Shown in pieces: positions 1 through 7,036 of a DNA stretch of 15,918 nt. Numbering within the stretch: position 1 is the first letter of the stretch; every line of letters begins with the position of its first letter. A program made the position numbers and the translations under genes. The stretch is from CAZOIA01 sp964579675 (GTDB lineage Bacteria > Planctomycetota > Phycisphaerae > UBA1845 > PWPN01): contig CAZOIA010000131.1 in assembly GCA_964579675.1 (NCBI GenBank), positions 1-15,918 of the forward strand, in the 5' to 3' direction. The notes under the pieces are model-generated. The model saw only the letters and a program-made list of their open reading frames with translations. It searched no databases and was not told the origin of the DNA.

Positions 1-10
1 CGCGGTTCGG

Positions 11-60
11 AAACACCTGGGGGCGGCGCCTTCCAACAAGCCGCCCAAAGTGTCGTGCAC
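11..60 (+). repeat. Left copy of 50-bp terminal inverted repeat
   Basis: These 50 bases are the reverse complement of the last 50 bases of the window (15869-15918) with one mismatch (g at 55 against the expected a). Weaker similarity continues inward for about 17 more bases. Within the repeat GGGCGGC (21-27) can pair with GCCGCCC (40-46) around a 12-nt loop, so each copy is itself a hairpin. No transposase gene is associated with it. It is probably a dispersed hairpin repeat at which an assembly stopped, or the end of a mobile unit. The sequence alone cannot separate these. Positions 61-182 hold no gene that I can support. Confidence 0.85.
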
Positions 61-182
61 CCCATCCGAACCCGCCAGGGAAATCATCATGACTCGGGCC
101 CTGTCTCCGGTTAAGCTGACGGGTGGGGAGCCCGCCGCCCGATGCTGAAGCTGAGCCGGAAACCGTCGATGGAGTGAGAACC

Positions 183-1088
183 ATGGGCACGAAACCCTAC
201 CGATTGACGCCCCTCAACTGCGGCCAATGCACACTGGGGCAGCACCACCTGCTGGGGAACCCCTACCGCGACGACGACCGGGTCGATTTCACGCTTTACG
301 CGTTCCTGGCCGATGGCGGACCCGGGCGACGGGTGCTCGTGGACCTGGGCCCGGTGGGGCTCGGCTACCTCAATGACATGTTCCGACGATACAGCTTCTT
401 TCGCGATTTGCCGGGCGACCCGGACGCCATCGTCCAGCCCAGGGGCAACGTCTTCGACTGGCTGCAACGCCTGGGCCTGGACCCCGCGGACATCAACCAC
501 ATTGTCCTCACCCACATTCACGCCGACCACCACGGGATGACCGACGCCACCGACGCCGGCGCGGTGCTGCGTTTCCCCGAGGCCCGCATTCACGCTTCGC
601 GGGTCGGCTGGCAGCAGAACCTGGACAAGCGCGTCGGTGGCAAGTGGAACAGCTACGTGGATTACGCCTTCTCCGATTTCCTCCTCGAAGGCGAAAAGAC
701 AGGCCGGGTCTTCTTCCACGACGACGATGAAGTGATCCCCGGGATCGACGTGATCTACCTCGGCGGGCATGCCGTCTGCAGCCAGGGCGTACGGATCCAG
801 ACCGCTGACGGCCCGGCCACTGTCACCAGCGACGACGTCTACCGTTATGATCTCCTGAGAAAGGGCGTCATCGGCCTACTCTGTACGACCCACGAGAACC
901 TGCTGGCAGCAACGAACAAACTGGTTGACTTGGCCCTCGGCGGCGCGATCCTGCTCCCCTGCCACGACCCGATGGTCGCCCAGTGCTATGAGCAGCACGG
1001 GGACAACTGGCTCCAGCACCTCAAGCCAATCTCCGACAGCGCAGCCAGGGGATTCAGGCAGGCACCCAAGCAAATGGTGGGCCGATAA
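183..1088 (+). CDS. MBL-fold metallo-hydrolase, AHL-lactonase-like
   Basis: This is a 301-aa metallo-beta-lactamase-fold hydrolase, probably a cytoplasmic dinuclear-zinc enzyme since no signal peptide is visible. The metal motif is HIHADHHG with H111, H113, D115 and H116. The later ligands fit H196 (GGHAVCSQ), D217 or D218 (TSDD) and H261 (LPCHDP). This is the full set expected for N-acyl homoserine lactonases and related lactonases, and the length is in the usual range for the family. The start at 183 is chosen because GGAGTGAG lies just upstream (171-178); an in-frame start at 123 would add 20 residues with no ribosome site. The gene stands alone and ends facing a minus-strand operon, with a two-hairpin element between them. 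Lactonase activity is inferred from the fold. The substrate could equally be another lactone, ester or phosphoester. Confidence 0.88.
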   Translation: MGTKPYRLTPLNCGQCTLGQHHLLGNPYRDDDRVDFTLYAFLADGGPGRRVLVDLGPVGLGYLNDMFRRYSFFRDLPGDPDAIVQPRGNVFDWLQRLGLDPADINHIVLTHIHADHHGMTDATDAGAVLRFPEARIHASRVGWQQNLDKRVGGKWNSYVDYAFSDFLLEGEKTGRVFFHDDDEVIPGIDVIYLGGHAVCSQGVRIQTADGPATVTSDDVYRYDLLRKGVIGLLCTTHENLLAATNKLVDLALGGAILLPCHDPMVAQCYEQHGDNWLQHLKPISDSAARGFRQAPKQMVGR

Positions 1089-1121
1089 CCGGGCAAAAAA
1101 CGGGACTGCGTTGCACTCCGC

Positions 1122-1243
1122 ATTCCGAGCCGGGTTCTGCGAACCCGGTGCTTCTTCCCGGCGCGAGGCTTCCCCGTCCGAGGAAACACCGGCCTCACAG
1201 AGGCCGGCTCTGACCGTGTCGGAGCCGGCTATGATCGCGCCGG
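1122..1243 (+). repeat. Two-hairpin intergenic element, copy 1
   Basis: This ~120-bp element lies between the convergent ends of the MBL hydrolase gene and the DUF362 gene. It has two perfect hairpins: CCGGGTTC (1130-1137) with GAACCCGG (1141-1148) and loop TGC, then CCGGCCTC (1189-1196) with GAGGCCGG (1200-1207) and loop ACA. A spacer of about 40 nt that starts TGCTTCTTC and ends AAACACC separates them. The same architecture and sequence recur inverted at 7037-7154. No T-run follows either stem, so it is not a classical intrinsic terminator. A REP/BIME-like element or bidirectional 3'-end structure fits best. Confidence 0.85.
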
Positions 1244-1289
1244 AGGCTGCTGAACACGTGCCAGTTTTTAGCCGCCGGCGAATCAGACC

Positions 1290-2318
1290 TCATGTCACCA
1301 GGGCCGCCTGGTGCGGCAGGAGTTGGAACGGTGTGCGGACGGAGGGGATGGTTTCGCCTCTTTGTTCAATGCTGGCTTCGCCTATGGGCCCGAGGGCACC
1401 GGCGGCCGCCCGGAGGTAGTCGATTCGCTCGGGATGGACGGCCATGATGCGGGCGGCCGTCGCATCGACGGCGGTCGGATTATTGCCGACGACGAGTACG
1501 CCGACGTCGATCGGCGTTCCGCGAACGGGGCCGTCGCCCTCCAATCCCACGATCCCGTCAACGATGGCGTAGTCCGCGGGCCGGGTGTGATTGAAGTCGA
1601 GCACCGCGTGGTCCAGGTCGCGCCGGTGAAAGATATTGCGCTGCATGCCGTAAGCCTGCCCCGAAAGCGTGCCGAACATGTTCTTCATCGCCAGGGACAC
1701 GCCGGCCCAGTGATGCGTCTTCATCTTGGGGACCGACACGAGCACATCGGCCTCCCAGGCCGGGCGGGCGTAATAGAGGTGGTCCAGGCCGGTGGCGCCG
1801 AGGGCGTTGGGCTGGCGGGTCATCTCGGCGGTGTTGAGATCGACGAATCGCAACTGGTGCTCCTGCAGCAGCGGCGCCAGGCCGATCGCATCGACGATTT
1901 GCCAGGCGTCACGTTCCAGGGCCGGACCGTCCGCGACGACGACCTCTGCCGCCCCGCGCCGGCGGAAAGCCTCGGCTGCGGCGATCACCACGGCCGGATT
2001 AGTGACTATCGGCTTGTCCTGGCGGGGCAGGTCCACCAGATTGACCTTCAGCAATACATTCTTGTTCGTGACGTCCGGCGGGGGGACAAGATTGAAGCCG
2101 ATCTCGATCACATCGGCCAGTTGGCTGTCATAGCCAGCCCGCAGGATGGCGGTGGCGGCCGTCAGGCCATTGTCCTGGAAGCGAAACGGATCGCCCACGC
2201 AGCCGGCCAGCATCGCGGCCGGTCCCGCACCGGCCGTGGCTTTCAAGAACTCACGGCGCGTGAGCCCGCGCCGCTGGTGTGGCGTGGTGGACGGGGCCGG
2301 GTGTCGATCGTCGCGCAT
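1290..2318 (-). CDS. Tat-exported DUF362 domain lipoprotein
   Basis: This is a 342-aa protein of the DUF362 family. The N-terminus has a twin-arginine motif TRREFLK (R21-R22), a short hydrophobic stretch and a lipobox LAGC ending at C40. It is therefore probably exported folded through Tat and then lipidated. The mature part has the family's conserved core, including VSVPKMKTHHWAGVSLAMKN followed by MFG. No ferredoxin-type cysteine cluster is visible, unlike DUF362 members fused to 4Fe-4S domains. The start at 2318 is chosen because it gives the signal sequence directly and because the TGA of the upstream gene overlaps it (TGATG). A longer open frame upstream to 2654 encodes only arginine/proline-rich shadow sequence. 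It is the second gene of a two-gene operon with a toroid protein. The biochemical role of DUF362 is not established, so none is proposed. Confidence 0.85.
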   Translation of the reverse strand: MRDDRHPAPSTTPHQRRGLTRREFLKATAGAGPAAMLAGCVGDPFRFQDNGLTAATAILRAGYDSQLADVIEIGFNLVPPPDVTNKNVLLKVNLVDLPRQDKPIVTNPAVVIAAAEAFRRRGAAEVVVADGPALERDAWQIVDAIGLAPLLQEHQLRFVDLNTAEMTRQPNALGATGLDHLYYARPAWEADVLVSVPKMKTHHWAGVSLAMKNMFGTLSGQAYGMQRNIFHRRDLDHAVLDFNHTRPADYAIVDGIVGLEGDGPVRGTPIDVGVLVVGNNPTAVDATAARIMAVHPERIDYLRAAAGALGPIGEASIEQRGETIPSVRTPFQLLPHQAALVT

Positions 2319-3211
2319 CAGAGCACCCCCAGAGGATGATCGCCTCCGCTGACCAGGCCCAACAGGCAAAGGGAGGTCTCCATCGGCCCCCGCCGCTCCG
2401 GGGCCAGTTCCTGCCAGCGGCTGATTACCGCCGCTTGCCAGTCGCTGTCGAGCCAGCCGAGTACGTTGAGTGCGATCGCGGCCCATCCGAGCGACAACAG
2501 CGAGGAGATCCGGCCTCGTTGATCGAGGAGCCAGTTCAGCCCGGCGGTTGTGGTCTCGTCCGGTTCGTCGGCCAGGGCGAGCAGCGCCAGGGCGGTGGGA
2601 CCGATGGCGGGGAACAGATCCCCGCCGAGGACCCGGGGTTCGCCGTAGTTCCAACCCCCTGCGGCCAGCGCGCGGTCACGAAGTAAACGGGCACCCTCCC
2701 GCACCCGCGGTGTGGCAAAGTGACCGAGCTTCTTGAGGAAGACCATCGCCAGGCAGGTCGGTTCGACGAAGCTGAAGTCGCCCGGGGTCCAGGGCCAGCC
2801 CTGGATCTGGGTGTCGTAGCCATAGGTCCCGGTCCAGAACGGCCTGAAGGTGTGCACCGGCAGCGTGAGCAGGGCGTCGGCGGCGGCCTGGCTGGCGGAG
2901 GTGATACCCCGCTGGTGCAACGCCAGGGCGGCCAGCGGCGTGAGCCAACCGGCTTCCTCGTGAACCGGGCACGCGGTGAAGAGCCCGTCGCTGCGTTGAC
3001 GGGCCCCGAGCCAAGCCGCGGCTGCGTTAAGAGGCTCAGCGCTGAGGTCATCCCCAGACACAGACAGAGCGAGTATCGCCAGCGCGGTGGGCTCGGTGGC
3101 GGATGCCTGACCGGCATGGTAAGGCCATCCCCCGTCGGCGTTCTGCAACCCGAGCAGGTTGGCCCCCGCGGTTGCCGTCCAGGTGCTGGCACTGGTTGGC
3201 TCCCCGGCCAT
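2318..3211 (-). CDS. Prenyltransferase/squalene-oxidase-repeat protein
   Basis: This is a 297-aa protein built of repeats typical of the alpha/alpha-toroid fold of terpene cyclases and prenyltransferase beta subunits. QW-like motifs appear as QNADGGW near the N-terminus, ARQRSDGLF, GGWNYGEP and LLDQRG, alternating with alanine/leucine helices such as TALAILAL and TALALLAL. It lacks the catalytic DxDD of squalene-hopene cyclases and is less than half their length, so it is unlikely to be a complete cyclase. No signal peptide is seen. The start at 3211 has GGAG about 10 nt upstream on the minus strand; the longer frame to 3478 runs into repeat DNA. Its stop overlaps the start of the DUF362 gene by one base, implying translational coupling. 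The function is unknown; a lipid- or protein-binding toroid acting with the exported DUF362 protein is inference. Confidence 0.8.
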   Translation of the reverse strand: MAGEPTSASTWTATAGANLLGLQNADGGWPYHAGQASATEPTALAILALSVSGDDLSAEPLNAAAAWLGARQRSDGLFTACPVHEEAGWLTPLAALALHQRGITSASQAAADALLTLPVHTFRPFWTGTYGYDTQIQGWPWTPGDFSFVEPTCLAMVFLKKLGHFATPRVREGARLLRDRALAAGGWNYGEPRVLGGDLFPAIGPTALALLALADEPDETTTAGLNWLLDQRGRISSLLSLGWAAIALNVLGWLDSDWQAAVISRWQELAPERRGPMETSLCLLGLVSGGDHPLGVL

Positions 3212-3296
3212 CAGGGTTTCACTCCGGGCGGTTCCTTGTTGCACACCGGCTCCGCGAACGCCCGCGAGGCGAGCTTGCCGGCCGACGCGTAAGTGT

Positions 3297-3416
3297 AATT
3301 GATACTCTCGCGAGCCGCACACATGCGCCAACCGTCTGACTGGACGTACTCGATCCTCAGCGGATTGCCCGCCCGTCGCTACGACGGCCCTGGCCCAGAC
3401 GCGAATGTGCCACAAT
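3297..3416 (+). repeat. Promoter-like direct repeat, copy A
   Basis: This segment aligns with 4331-4450. Both blocks are 120 bp. From ACTGGACG (3339) onward the two align without gaps for 72 bases, about 49 of them identical. The best-kept blocks are ACTGGACG, TCGA, CAGCGGATTGCCC and AGACGCGAATGTGC. The right end reads TGTGC-CACAAT, corresponding to an extended -10 (TG-n-hexamer), but the hexamer is poorer than the TATAAT of copy B. The next plus-strand gene starts at 3785, almost 370 bp away. This copy looks like a decayed or re-purposed duplicate of the copy B promoter region. Confidence 0.7.
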
Positions 3417-3784
3417 GGCACGCGGGTAGGGTCATTGGCCCACCTTCTGTGGTGGGGATATGATACGACCCGATGCATGCATATGCCCGTGTGTTTGTGG
3501 CGCGTGGCGCGCTTTTCTTCACGTTGCTGGGCCGCGGGGGACGGCCTGTTCTCGGTCAGAGCATTGGCGGGTCAGGGCTATCGCATCTAAACCGGTCAAA
3601 GCCGTCCGGCGGCATTACAGACGATTCCGGGCAGAAACCGCAATCCTGAATTAGATGCGATTGCCCTGATTGGTGAGTGAGCTTCGCAGACGCAACCTTG
3701 ACTACTCGGCTGACAGGAGTTGTGATACTCGTGGGATCGACAGAGGATTTCGCAGTTTCAAGCTAAAGAGAAGGAGTACACGGT
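3417..3784. other. Non-coding stretch between repeat A and small ABM gene
   Basis: I see no convincing gene here. The stretch contains a short stem CCCACC/GGTGGG around 3440-3456, a 10-bp palindrome ATGCATGCAT at 3473-3482, and the inverted-repeat element at 3572-3669. From about 3670 to 3784 the base composition is visibly less GC-rich than the flanking genes. It ends with the ribosome-binding site AAGGAG (3771-3776) of the next gene. Confidence 0.5.
3572..3669. mobile_element. 98-bp MITE-like inverted-repeat element
   Basis: The ends are 19-bp inverted repeats: TCAGGGCTATCGCATCTAA at 3572-3590 and its reverse complement at 3651-3669 with a single mismatch (18 of 19). They enclose 60 nt of non-coding DNA. 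The bases just outside are ttggcggg on the left (3564-3571) and ttggtgag on the right (3670-3677), which agree at 6 of 8 positions and could be a worn target-site duplication. There is no open frame for a transposase. The size and structure fit a miniature inverted-repeat transposable element or a solo hairpin left by an insertion sequence. A long regulatory hairpin is the alternative. Confidence 0.6.
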
Positions 3785-4081
3785 ATGTATGCAATGTGGA
3801 CCATCTTCACCTTGGGCCCGGGGATGCGCGAGACAGCGGACAAGTTGTGCGAAGGATGGGCTCCCGTTCTCACCTCGCTGAAAGGATTCAAAAGCGCAAC
3901 GTTCATCGGTGATGATTCAGTCGGCCAGTACGCTGCGCTGAGCCTGTGGGAATCCAAGGAGGATGCCGAAGCCGCCATCGCGGATACCGATCCCAAGGTG
4001 CAGGAGCAAATAGGGCGCATGGCCAAGGGGCCCGTGACCCGCAAGGTGTATGAGGTGTGGCGTGTGGTCGGAGCCGAGTAA
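3785..4081 (+). CDS. Small ABM-like (dimeric alpha/beta-barrel) protein
   Basis: This 98-aa protein has the length and pattern of the antibiotic biosynthesis monooxygenase-like (ABM) dimeric alpha+beta barrel fold. It shows a first strand YAMWTIFTLGPG, a helix RETADKLCEGWAPVLTSLKGF, a strand pair SATFIGDDSVGQYAALSLW, and then the characteristic WESKEDAEAAI leading into the second helix. Such proteins include small cofactor-free monooxygenases, haem-degrading enzymes and many of unknown role. I see no residue that fixes a substrate. The start is supported by AAGGAG at 3771-3776, 8 nt before ATG. It is a single gene lying between the two copies of a diverged promoter-like direct repeat, in DNA somewhat less GC-rich than its neighbours, which hints at acquisition with that segment. 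It has no signal peptide. Confidence 0.75.
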   Translation: MYAMWTIFTLGPGMRETADKLCEGWAPVLTSLKGFKSATFIGDDSVGQYAALSLWESKEDAEAAIADTDPKVQEQIGRMAKGPVTRKVYEVWRVVGAE

Positions 4082-4330
4082 CCGAGGCATGCCCGGGCGG
4101 CGGCGCGTCTGGGATTCCATGTCCGTGCGCGTCGCCTAACCAGCCGGGCCCATGCGACCTTCAATAGGCCGCGCCTGATCCTGCTCGTTGGCAGGAAGGC
4201 AAATCGTGTAGAAGGAGGTCTCCTCTCCCGGGAACGTGTAGAGGGGGGATCGGGCCGCGCCAGAAGCTCCGGGCAGGTTTGACCGGGACCTCGTTCTGCG
4301 GCAGTGAGTGACGCCCACAGGTGGACCCGC
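4082..4330. other. Non-coding stretch before repeat B
   Basis: No supported gene is present. An open frame on the minus strand (4333 to 4136, 65 residues) has no recognisable homology and no clear ribosome site, so it is not called. The region joins repeat B at about 4331. Together with that repeat and the leader it forms a gene-free interval of about 420 bp upstream of the glycoside hydrolase gene. Confidence 0.45.
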
Positions 4331-4450
4331 CATTGTGCAACTCTCGTCTTATGGCAATGTGAGTGCACGCCGACTGGACGCATTCGACATCCAGCGGATT
4401 GCCCATTCGCGATCTCGGGTGCCCTACGAGAGACGCGAATGTGCTATAAT
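4331..4450 (+). repeat. Promoter-like direct repeat, copy B
   Basis: This is the partner of the copy at 3297-3416, in the same orientation and about 1.03 kb away. The shared blocks are CTCTCG, ACTGGACG (4373-4380), CAGCGGATTGCCC and AGACGCGAATGTGC (to 4444). It ends exactly on the TATAAT of the promoter that precedes the secreted glycoside hydrolase gene, so the conserved blocks are probably upstream control sequences. The conserved blocks are far apart, as expected for protein-binding sites rather than coding constraint. Confidence 0.7.
4442..4450 (+). promoter_or_regulatory. Extended -10 promoter of the glycoside hydrolase gene
   Basis: The bases TGCTATAAT form a perfect extended -10 (TG-n-TATAAT). 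No good -35 hexamer is found 16-18 bp upstream (ccctac region), which is typical for extended -10 or activator-dependent promoters. The start of transcription would fall near 4457, giving a leader of about 44 nt before the GTG at 4501. The conserved upstream blocks of repeat B may bind an activator; this is inference. Confidence 0.6.
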
Positions 4451-4500
4451 AACAATGGAGTCGCGGAGCTGTTGTTTGCGCACGTAAATCGAGGTGTGCA

Positions 4501-6936
4501 GTGCGAAAACCGATTGCCGGTGGCTGTCGTCGTGGGGTTGTCCGCTGCGCGCGAGGGCTGGCGGTGACAGTCGGCGTGGGCATTCTGGCCTGGGCTCCGA
4601 GCTCCGCTCACGCTCAGGCCCGGCCGAACATCTACGGCTGCGGGATTACCTGGGGCGAGTGGCTGGGCCTCACCGGAGAAACCGCCAAGGAATGGGACCG
4701 CCGCAGCATGGACAAGATTGTCGAGATGGGGGGGACGAACTGCGGGGCCAACTTCGCCTGGATCGATATCGAGACGGTGCGGGGCGTTTACGACTGGGAC
4801 TATGTTGACCATCAGGTGACGGAGGCCCGGGCCCGGGGGTTGGAGATCTTCGCCTACTCGGGCCTGACCCCCGACTGGGCACTGCCGCCGGGGATTCTCG
4901 AACAATACGGCTCCGGCATCGGGTACCGCTTTCCGCCGGACGAGCAGTACATCCCGGACTTCGAGCAGTTCTTCCGCACACTGGCCGCCCGTTATCGCGG
5001 CCAGGTGAAGTACTACGAGTTCTGGAACGAGCCGAACGGATGCAGTTGGATCAACGACGGGTGCGCCAACGGCCACATGGCCCACACGTACGTACCCTGG
5101 CTGATCCGCTGGTACGACGCGATGAAGCAGGGTGACCCGGACTGCGTGCTGTCCGTGGGTGGGCTCGACTACGGCACGTACGTGACCCACGGCTACGAGT
5201 ACATTGAAGACATCTACACCTACGGCGGCGGCGATTATTTCGACGCGGTCGCGATCCACCCCTACGGCGAACCGCTCCACTGGCAGGCGATCTGGGACAC
5301 CTATCAGGTGCTGGTCAATCACGGGGACGGACACAAGAAGCTGTGGCTCAACGAGTACGGCTGGGACACGACGGACGAGAACGCCAAAGCCGCCAACGTC
5401 ACCAGCGTCCTGAACGCACTCAAGGACCCCCAGTACCACATGGTTTTTCAGGCGAACTACCTGATCATCACGGATCTGCCGGGCACGCCCGATTGGGGCC
5501 ACGACTTCGGCCTGTGCAGCCGCGACACGACCGCGCTGACCCTGACCCCACGCCAGAGCTGGTACGCCTTTCGCGATGTGGACAAGACCTGGCCGCAGTC
5601 CGTCGATTTCTCCGCCGACCCGTCGGTGGGTCCGGCCCCGCTCACCGTACAGTTCACCGATGAGTCCACTCTTCCGGGGGCCAGCGACTGGTACTGGGAG
5701 TTCGGTGACGGTGCGACCAGCGGGGACCGCAACCCGTGGCACACATACACCGGGGAGGGGACTTACACCGTCCGGCTGACGGTGACCGGGACCGGCGGGC
5801 CGGAGACGGCCGAGAAGCAAGGGTTCATTCGCGTCGGCAGCTTCCCCAAGGTTGCCTTCATCGGCGGGCAACTGCCGCCGACGGAGTCCGATTCCAAGGT
5901 GATTGAACATCTGGAATCGCTTGGCCTGCTCGTGGACGCCTACGACGACGAGCGGGCGAATCGGCCCACCGCGGCCGAGATAGCGGCCACGCACGATCTG
6001 GTCATCGGGTCTTCGACACTGCTATCGGCGAACGTCGGGGGGGATTTCCGGCATGAACCGGTTCCCTTTGTTTTCTGGGAGTCCGCGCTGGCCTGGCACA
6101 ACAACCCGGATGACCGGGAATGCATGGCCAACGGGCCGGTAGCCATCGACGGCCACACCCAGATCGACGTCCTGGACAACACTCATCCGGTCATGGAGGG
6201 CTTGCCCGCCGGCGTGGTCACGCTGACGACGAGCGGCGAGTACTTCAGTTATTGCACGGGGGCAGTGGCTCCCGGCGTGCAAGTGCTGGCGACCGCGGTC
6301 GGTGACCCGAATTGCCGCACGATGATGGTCGCCGAGCCGGGAGCCGATCTGCTCGACGGCGGCGTCGCCGCTGGCAAGCGCGTCTTCCTCTACCTTTACG
6401 ACACGACCTGGCTCCAGGCCAACGCGACGGGAAGGAGAATCCTCGATAACACACTGGCGTGGACGCTCGGGGAGCCGGCAGCGGACTTCACCGCGTCTGC
6501 GACGGTCGGCCTTGTTCCGCTGGCTGTCGCGTTTATTGATCAATCGTCCGGCCCGGCAACCTCGTGGACGTGGGACTTCGGCGACAGCGAAACCAGCACG
6601 CTGCGCAATCCGTCGCACACCTACACGCAGGCCGGCGTCTACGACGTGTCACTTACCGTGACCGGCCCCGGCGGGCCGGACACGCGGGTGCGATATGCCT
6701 ACGTGTCCGTGGTGGACAATATCCCCGCGGATTTTGACGACGACAACGACGTTGACCAGGAGGACTTCGGTCATTTGCAGGCGTGCTTTACCGGGCCCTA
6801 CGGCGGACCACCGGCACCGAGTTGTGAAACCGCTGATTTCGACGGCGACACCGACGTCGATCTTAACGAGTTCGCCCTGTTTCAGCACTGCATGAGCGGT
6901 CCGAACGTGCCGGCGGATCCGGATTGCGTGAACTGA
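4501..6936 (+). CDS. Secreted clan-A glycoside hydrolase with two PKD domains and dockerin-like tail
   Basis: This is an 811-aa exported multidomain protein. A signal peptide covers residues 1-38 (cleavage after AHA). Residues ~40-362 form a TIM-barrel hydrolase of clan GH-A, resembling GH39/GH5. E177 in YYEFWNEPN fits the acid/base and E285 in WLNEYGW fits the nucleophile. A PKD module follows at ~368-446, ending in WEFGDG ... HTYTGEGTYTVRLTV. Residues ~449-658 resemble a class I glutamine-amidotransferase-like (ThuA/DUF4350-type) Rossmann domain starting KVAFIGG. A second PKD lies at ~660-738. The tail (~743-811) has two calcium-loop-like motifs, DFDDDNDVDQEDF and DFDGDTDVDLNEF. The GTG start has GAGG 6 nt upstream and an extended -10 about 50 bp upstream. 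It probably acts on polysaccharide outside the cytoplasm; the exact linkage is not determinable. The signal n-region of about 19 residues is unusually long, so the start could be further in. Confidence 0.87.
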   Translation: MRKPIAGGCRRGVVRCARGLAVTVGVGILAWAPSSAHAQARPNIYGCGITWGEWLGLTGETAKEWDRRSMDKIVEMGGTNCGANFAWIDIETVRGVYDWDYVDHQVTEARARGLEIFAYSGLTPDWALPPGILEQYGSGIGYRFPPDEQYIPDFEQFFRTLAARYRGQVKYYEFWNEPNGCSWINDGCANGHMAHTYVPWLIRWYDAMKQGDPDCVLSVGGLDYGTYVTHGYEYIEDIYTYGGGDYFDAVAIHPYGEPLHWQAIWDTYQVLVNHGDGHKKLWLNEYGWDTTDENAKAANVTSVLNALKDPQYHMVFQANYLIITDLPGTPDWGHDFGLCSRDTTALTLTPRQSWYAFRDVDKTWPQSVDFSADPSVGPAPLTVQFTDESTLPGASDWYWEFGDGATSGDRNPWHTYTGEGTYTVRLTVTGTGGPETAEKQGFIRVGSFPKVAFIGGQLPPTESDSKVIEHLESLGLLVDAYDDERANRPTAAEIAATHDLVIGSSTLLSANVGGDFRHEPVPFVFWESALAWHNNPDDRECMANGPVAIDGHTQIDVLDNTHPVMEGLPAGVVTLTTSGEYFSYCTGAVAPGVQVLATAVGDPNCRTMMVAEPGADLLDGGVAAGKRVFLYLYDTTWLQANATGRRILDNTLAWTLGEPAADFTASATVGLVPLAVAFIDQSSGPATSWTWDFGDSETSTLRNPSHTYTQAGVYDVSLTVTGPGGPDTRVRYAYVSVVDNIPADFDDDNDVDQEDFGHLQACFTGPYGGPPAPSCETADFDGDTDVDLNEFALFQHCMSGPNVPADPDCVN

Positions 6937-6947
6937 CGAACGAGCCG

Positions 6948-6962
6948 CGGGCTGGGAGCCCG
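6948..6962 (+). terminator. Short hairpin just after the glycoside hydrolase stop
   Basis: CGGGCT (6948-6953) pairs with AGCCCG (6957-6962) around loop GGG, starting 11 bases after the stop codon. No T-run follows, so it may assist termination or protect the 3' end rather than terminate by itself. Confidence 0.3.
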
Positions 6963-7036
6963 TGCGGTCATGCGAATGGAGAACGAGCCGCCGTTCAACA
7001 GAAGGGCCGCGGCAACGTGTACGTGTATAGCGCTTC

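Noticed and set aside
1311..2339. Plus-strand open frame across the DUF362 gene (342 codons)
   Set aside because: It is antisense to a clear DUF362 protein with Tat signal; the plus-strand translation has no recognisable motif.
2318..3211. Squalene-hopene cyclase
   Set aside because: Only about 297 residues and no DxDD motif; only the toroid repeat pattern is present.
4136..4333. Minus-strand 65-codon frame as a gene remnant
   Set aside because: No recognisable homology, no ribosome site, and no neighbouring fragment of the same protein.
4444..5994. Long minus-strand open frame (516 codons)
   Set aside because: It mirrors the well-supported glycoside hydrolase gene on the plus strand; its translation is valine/arginine-rich without any domain, a usual high-GC shadow.
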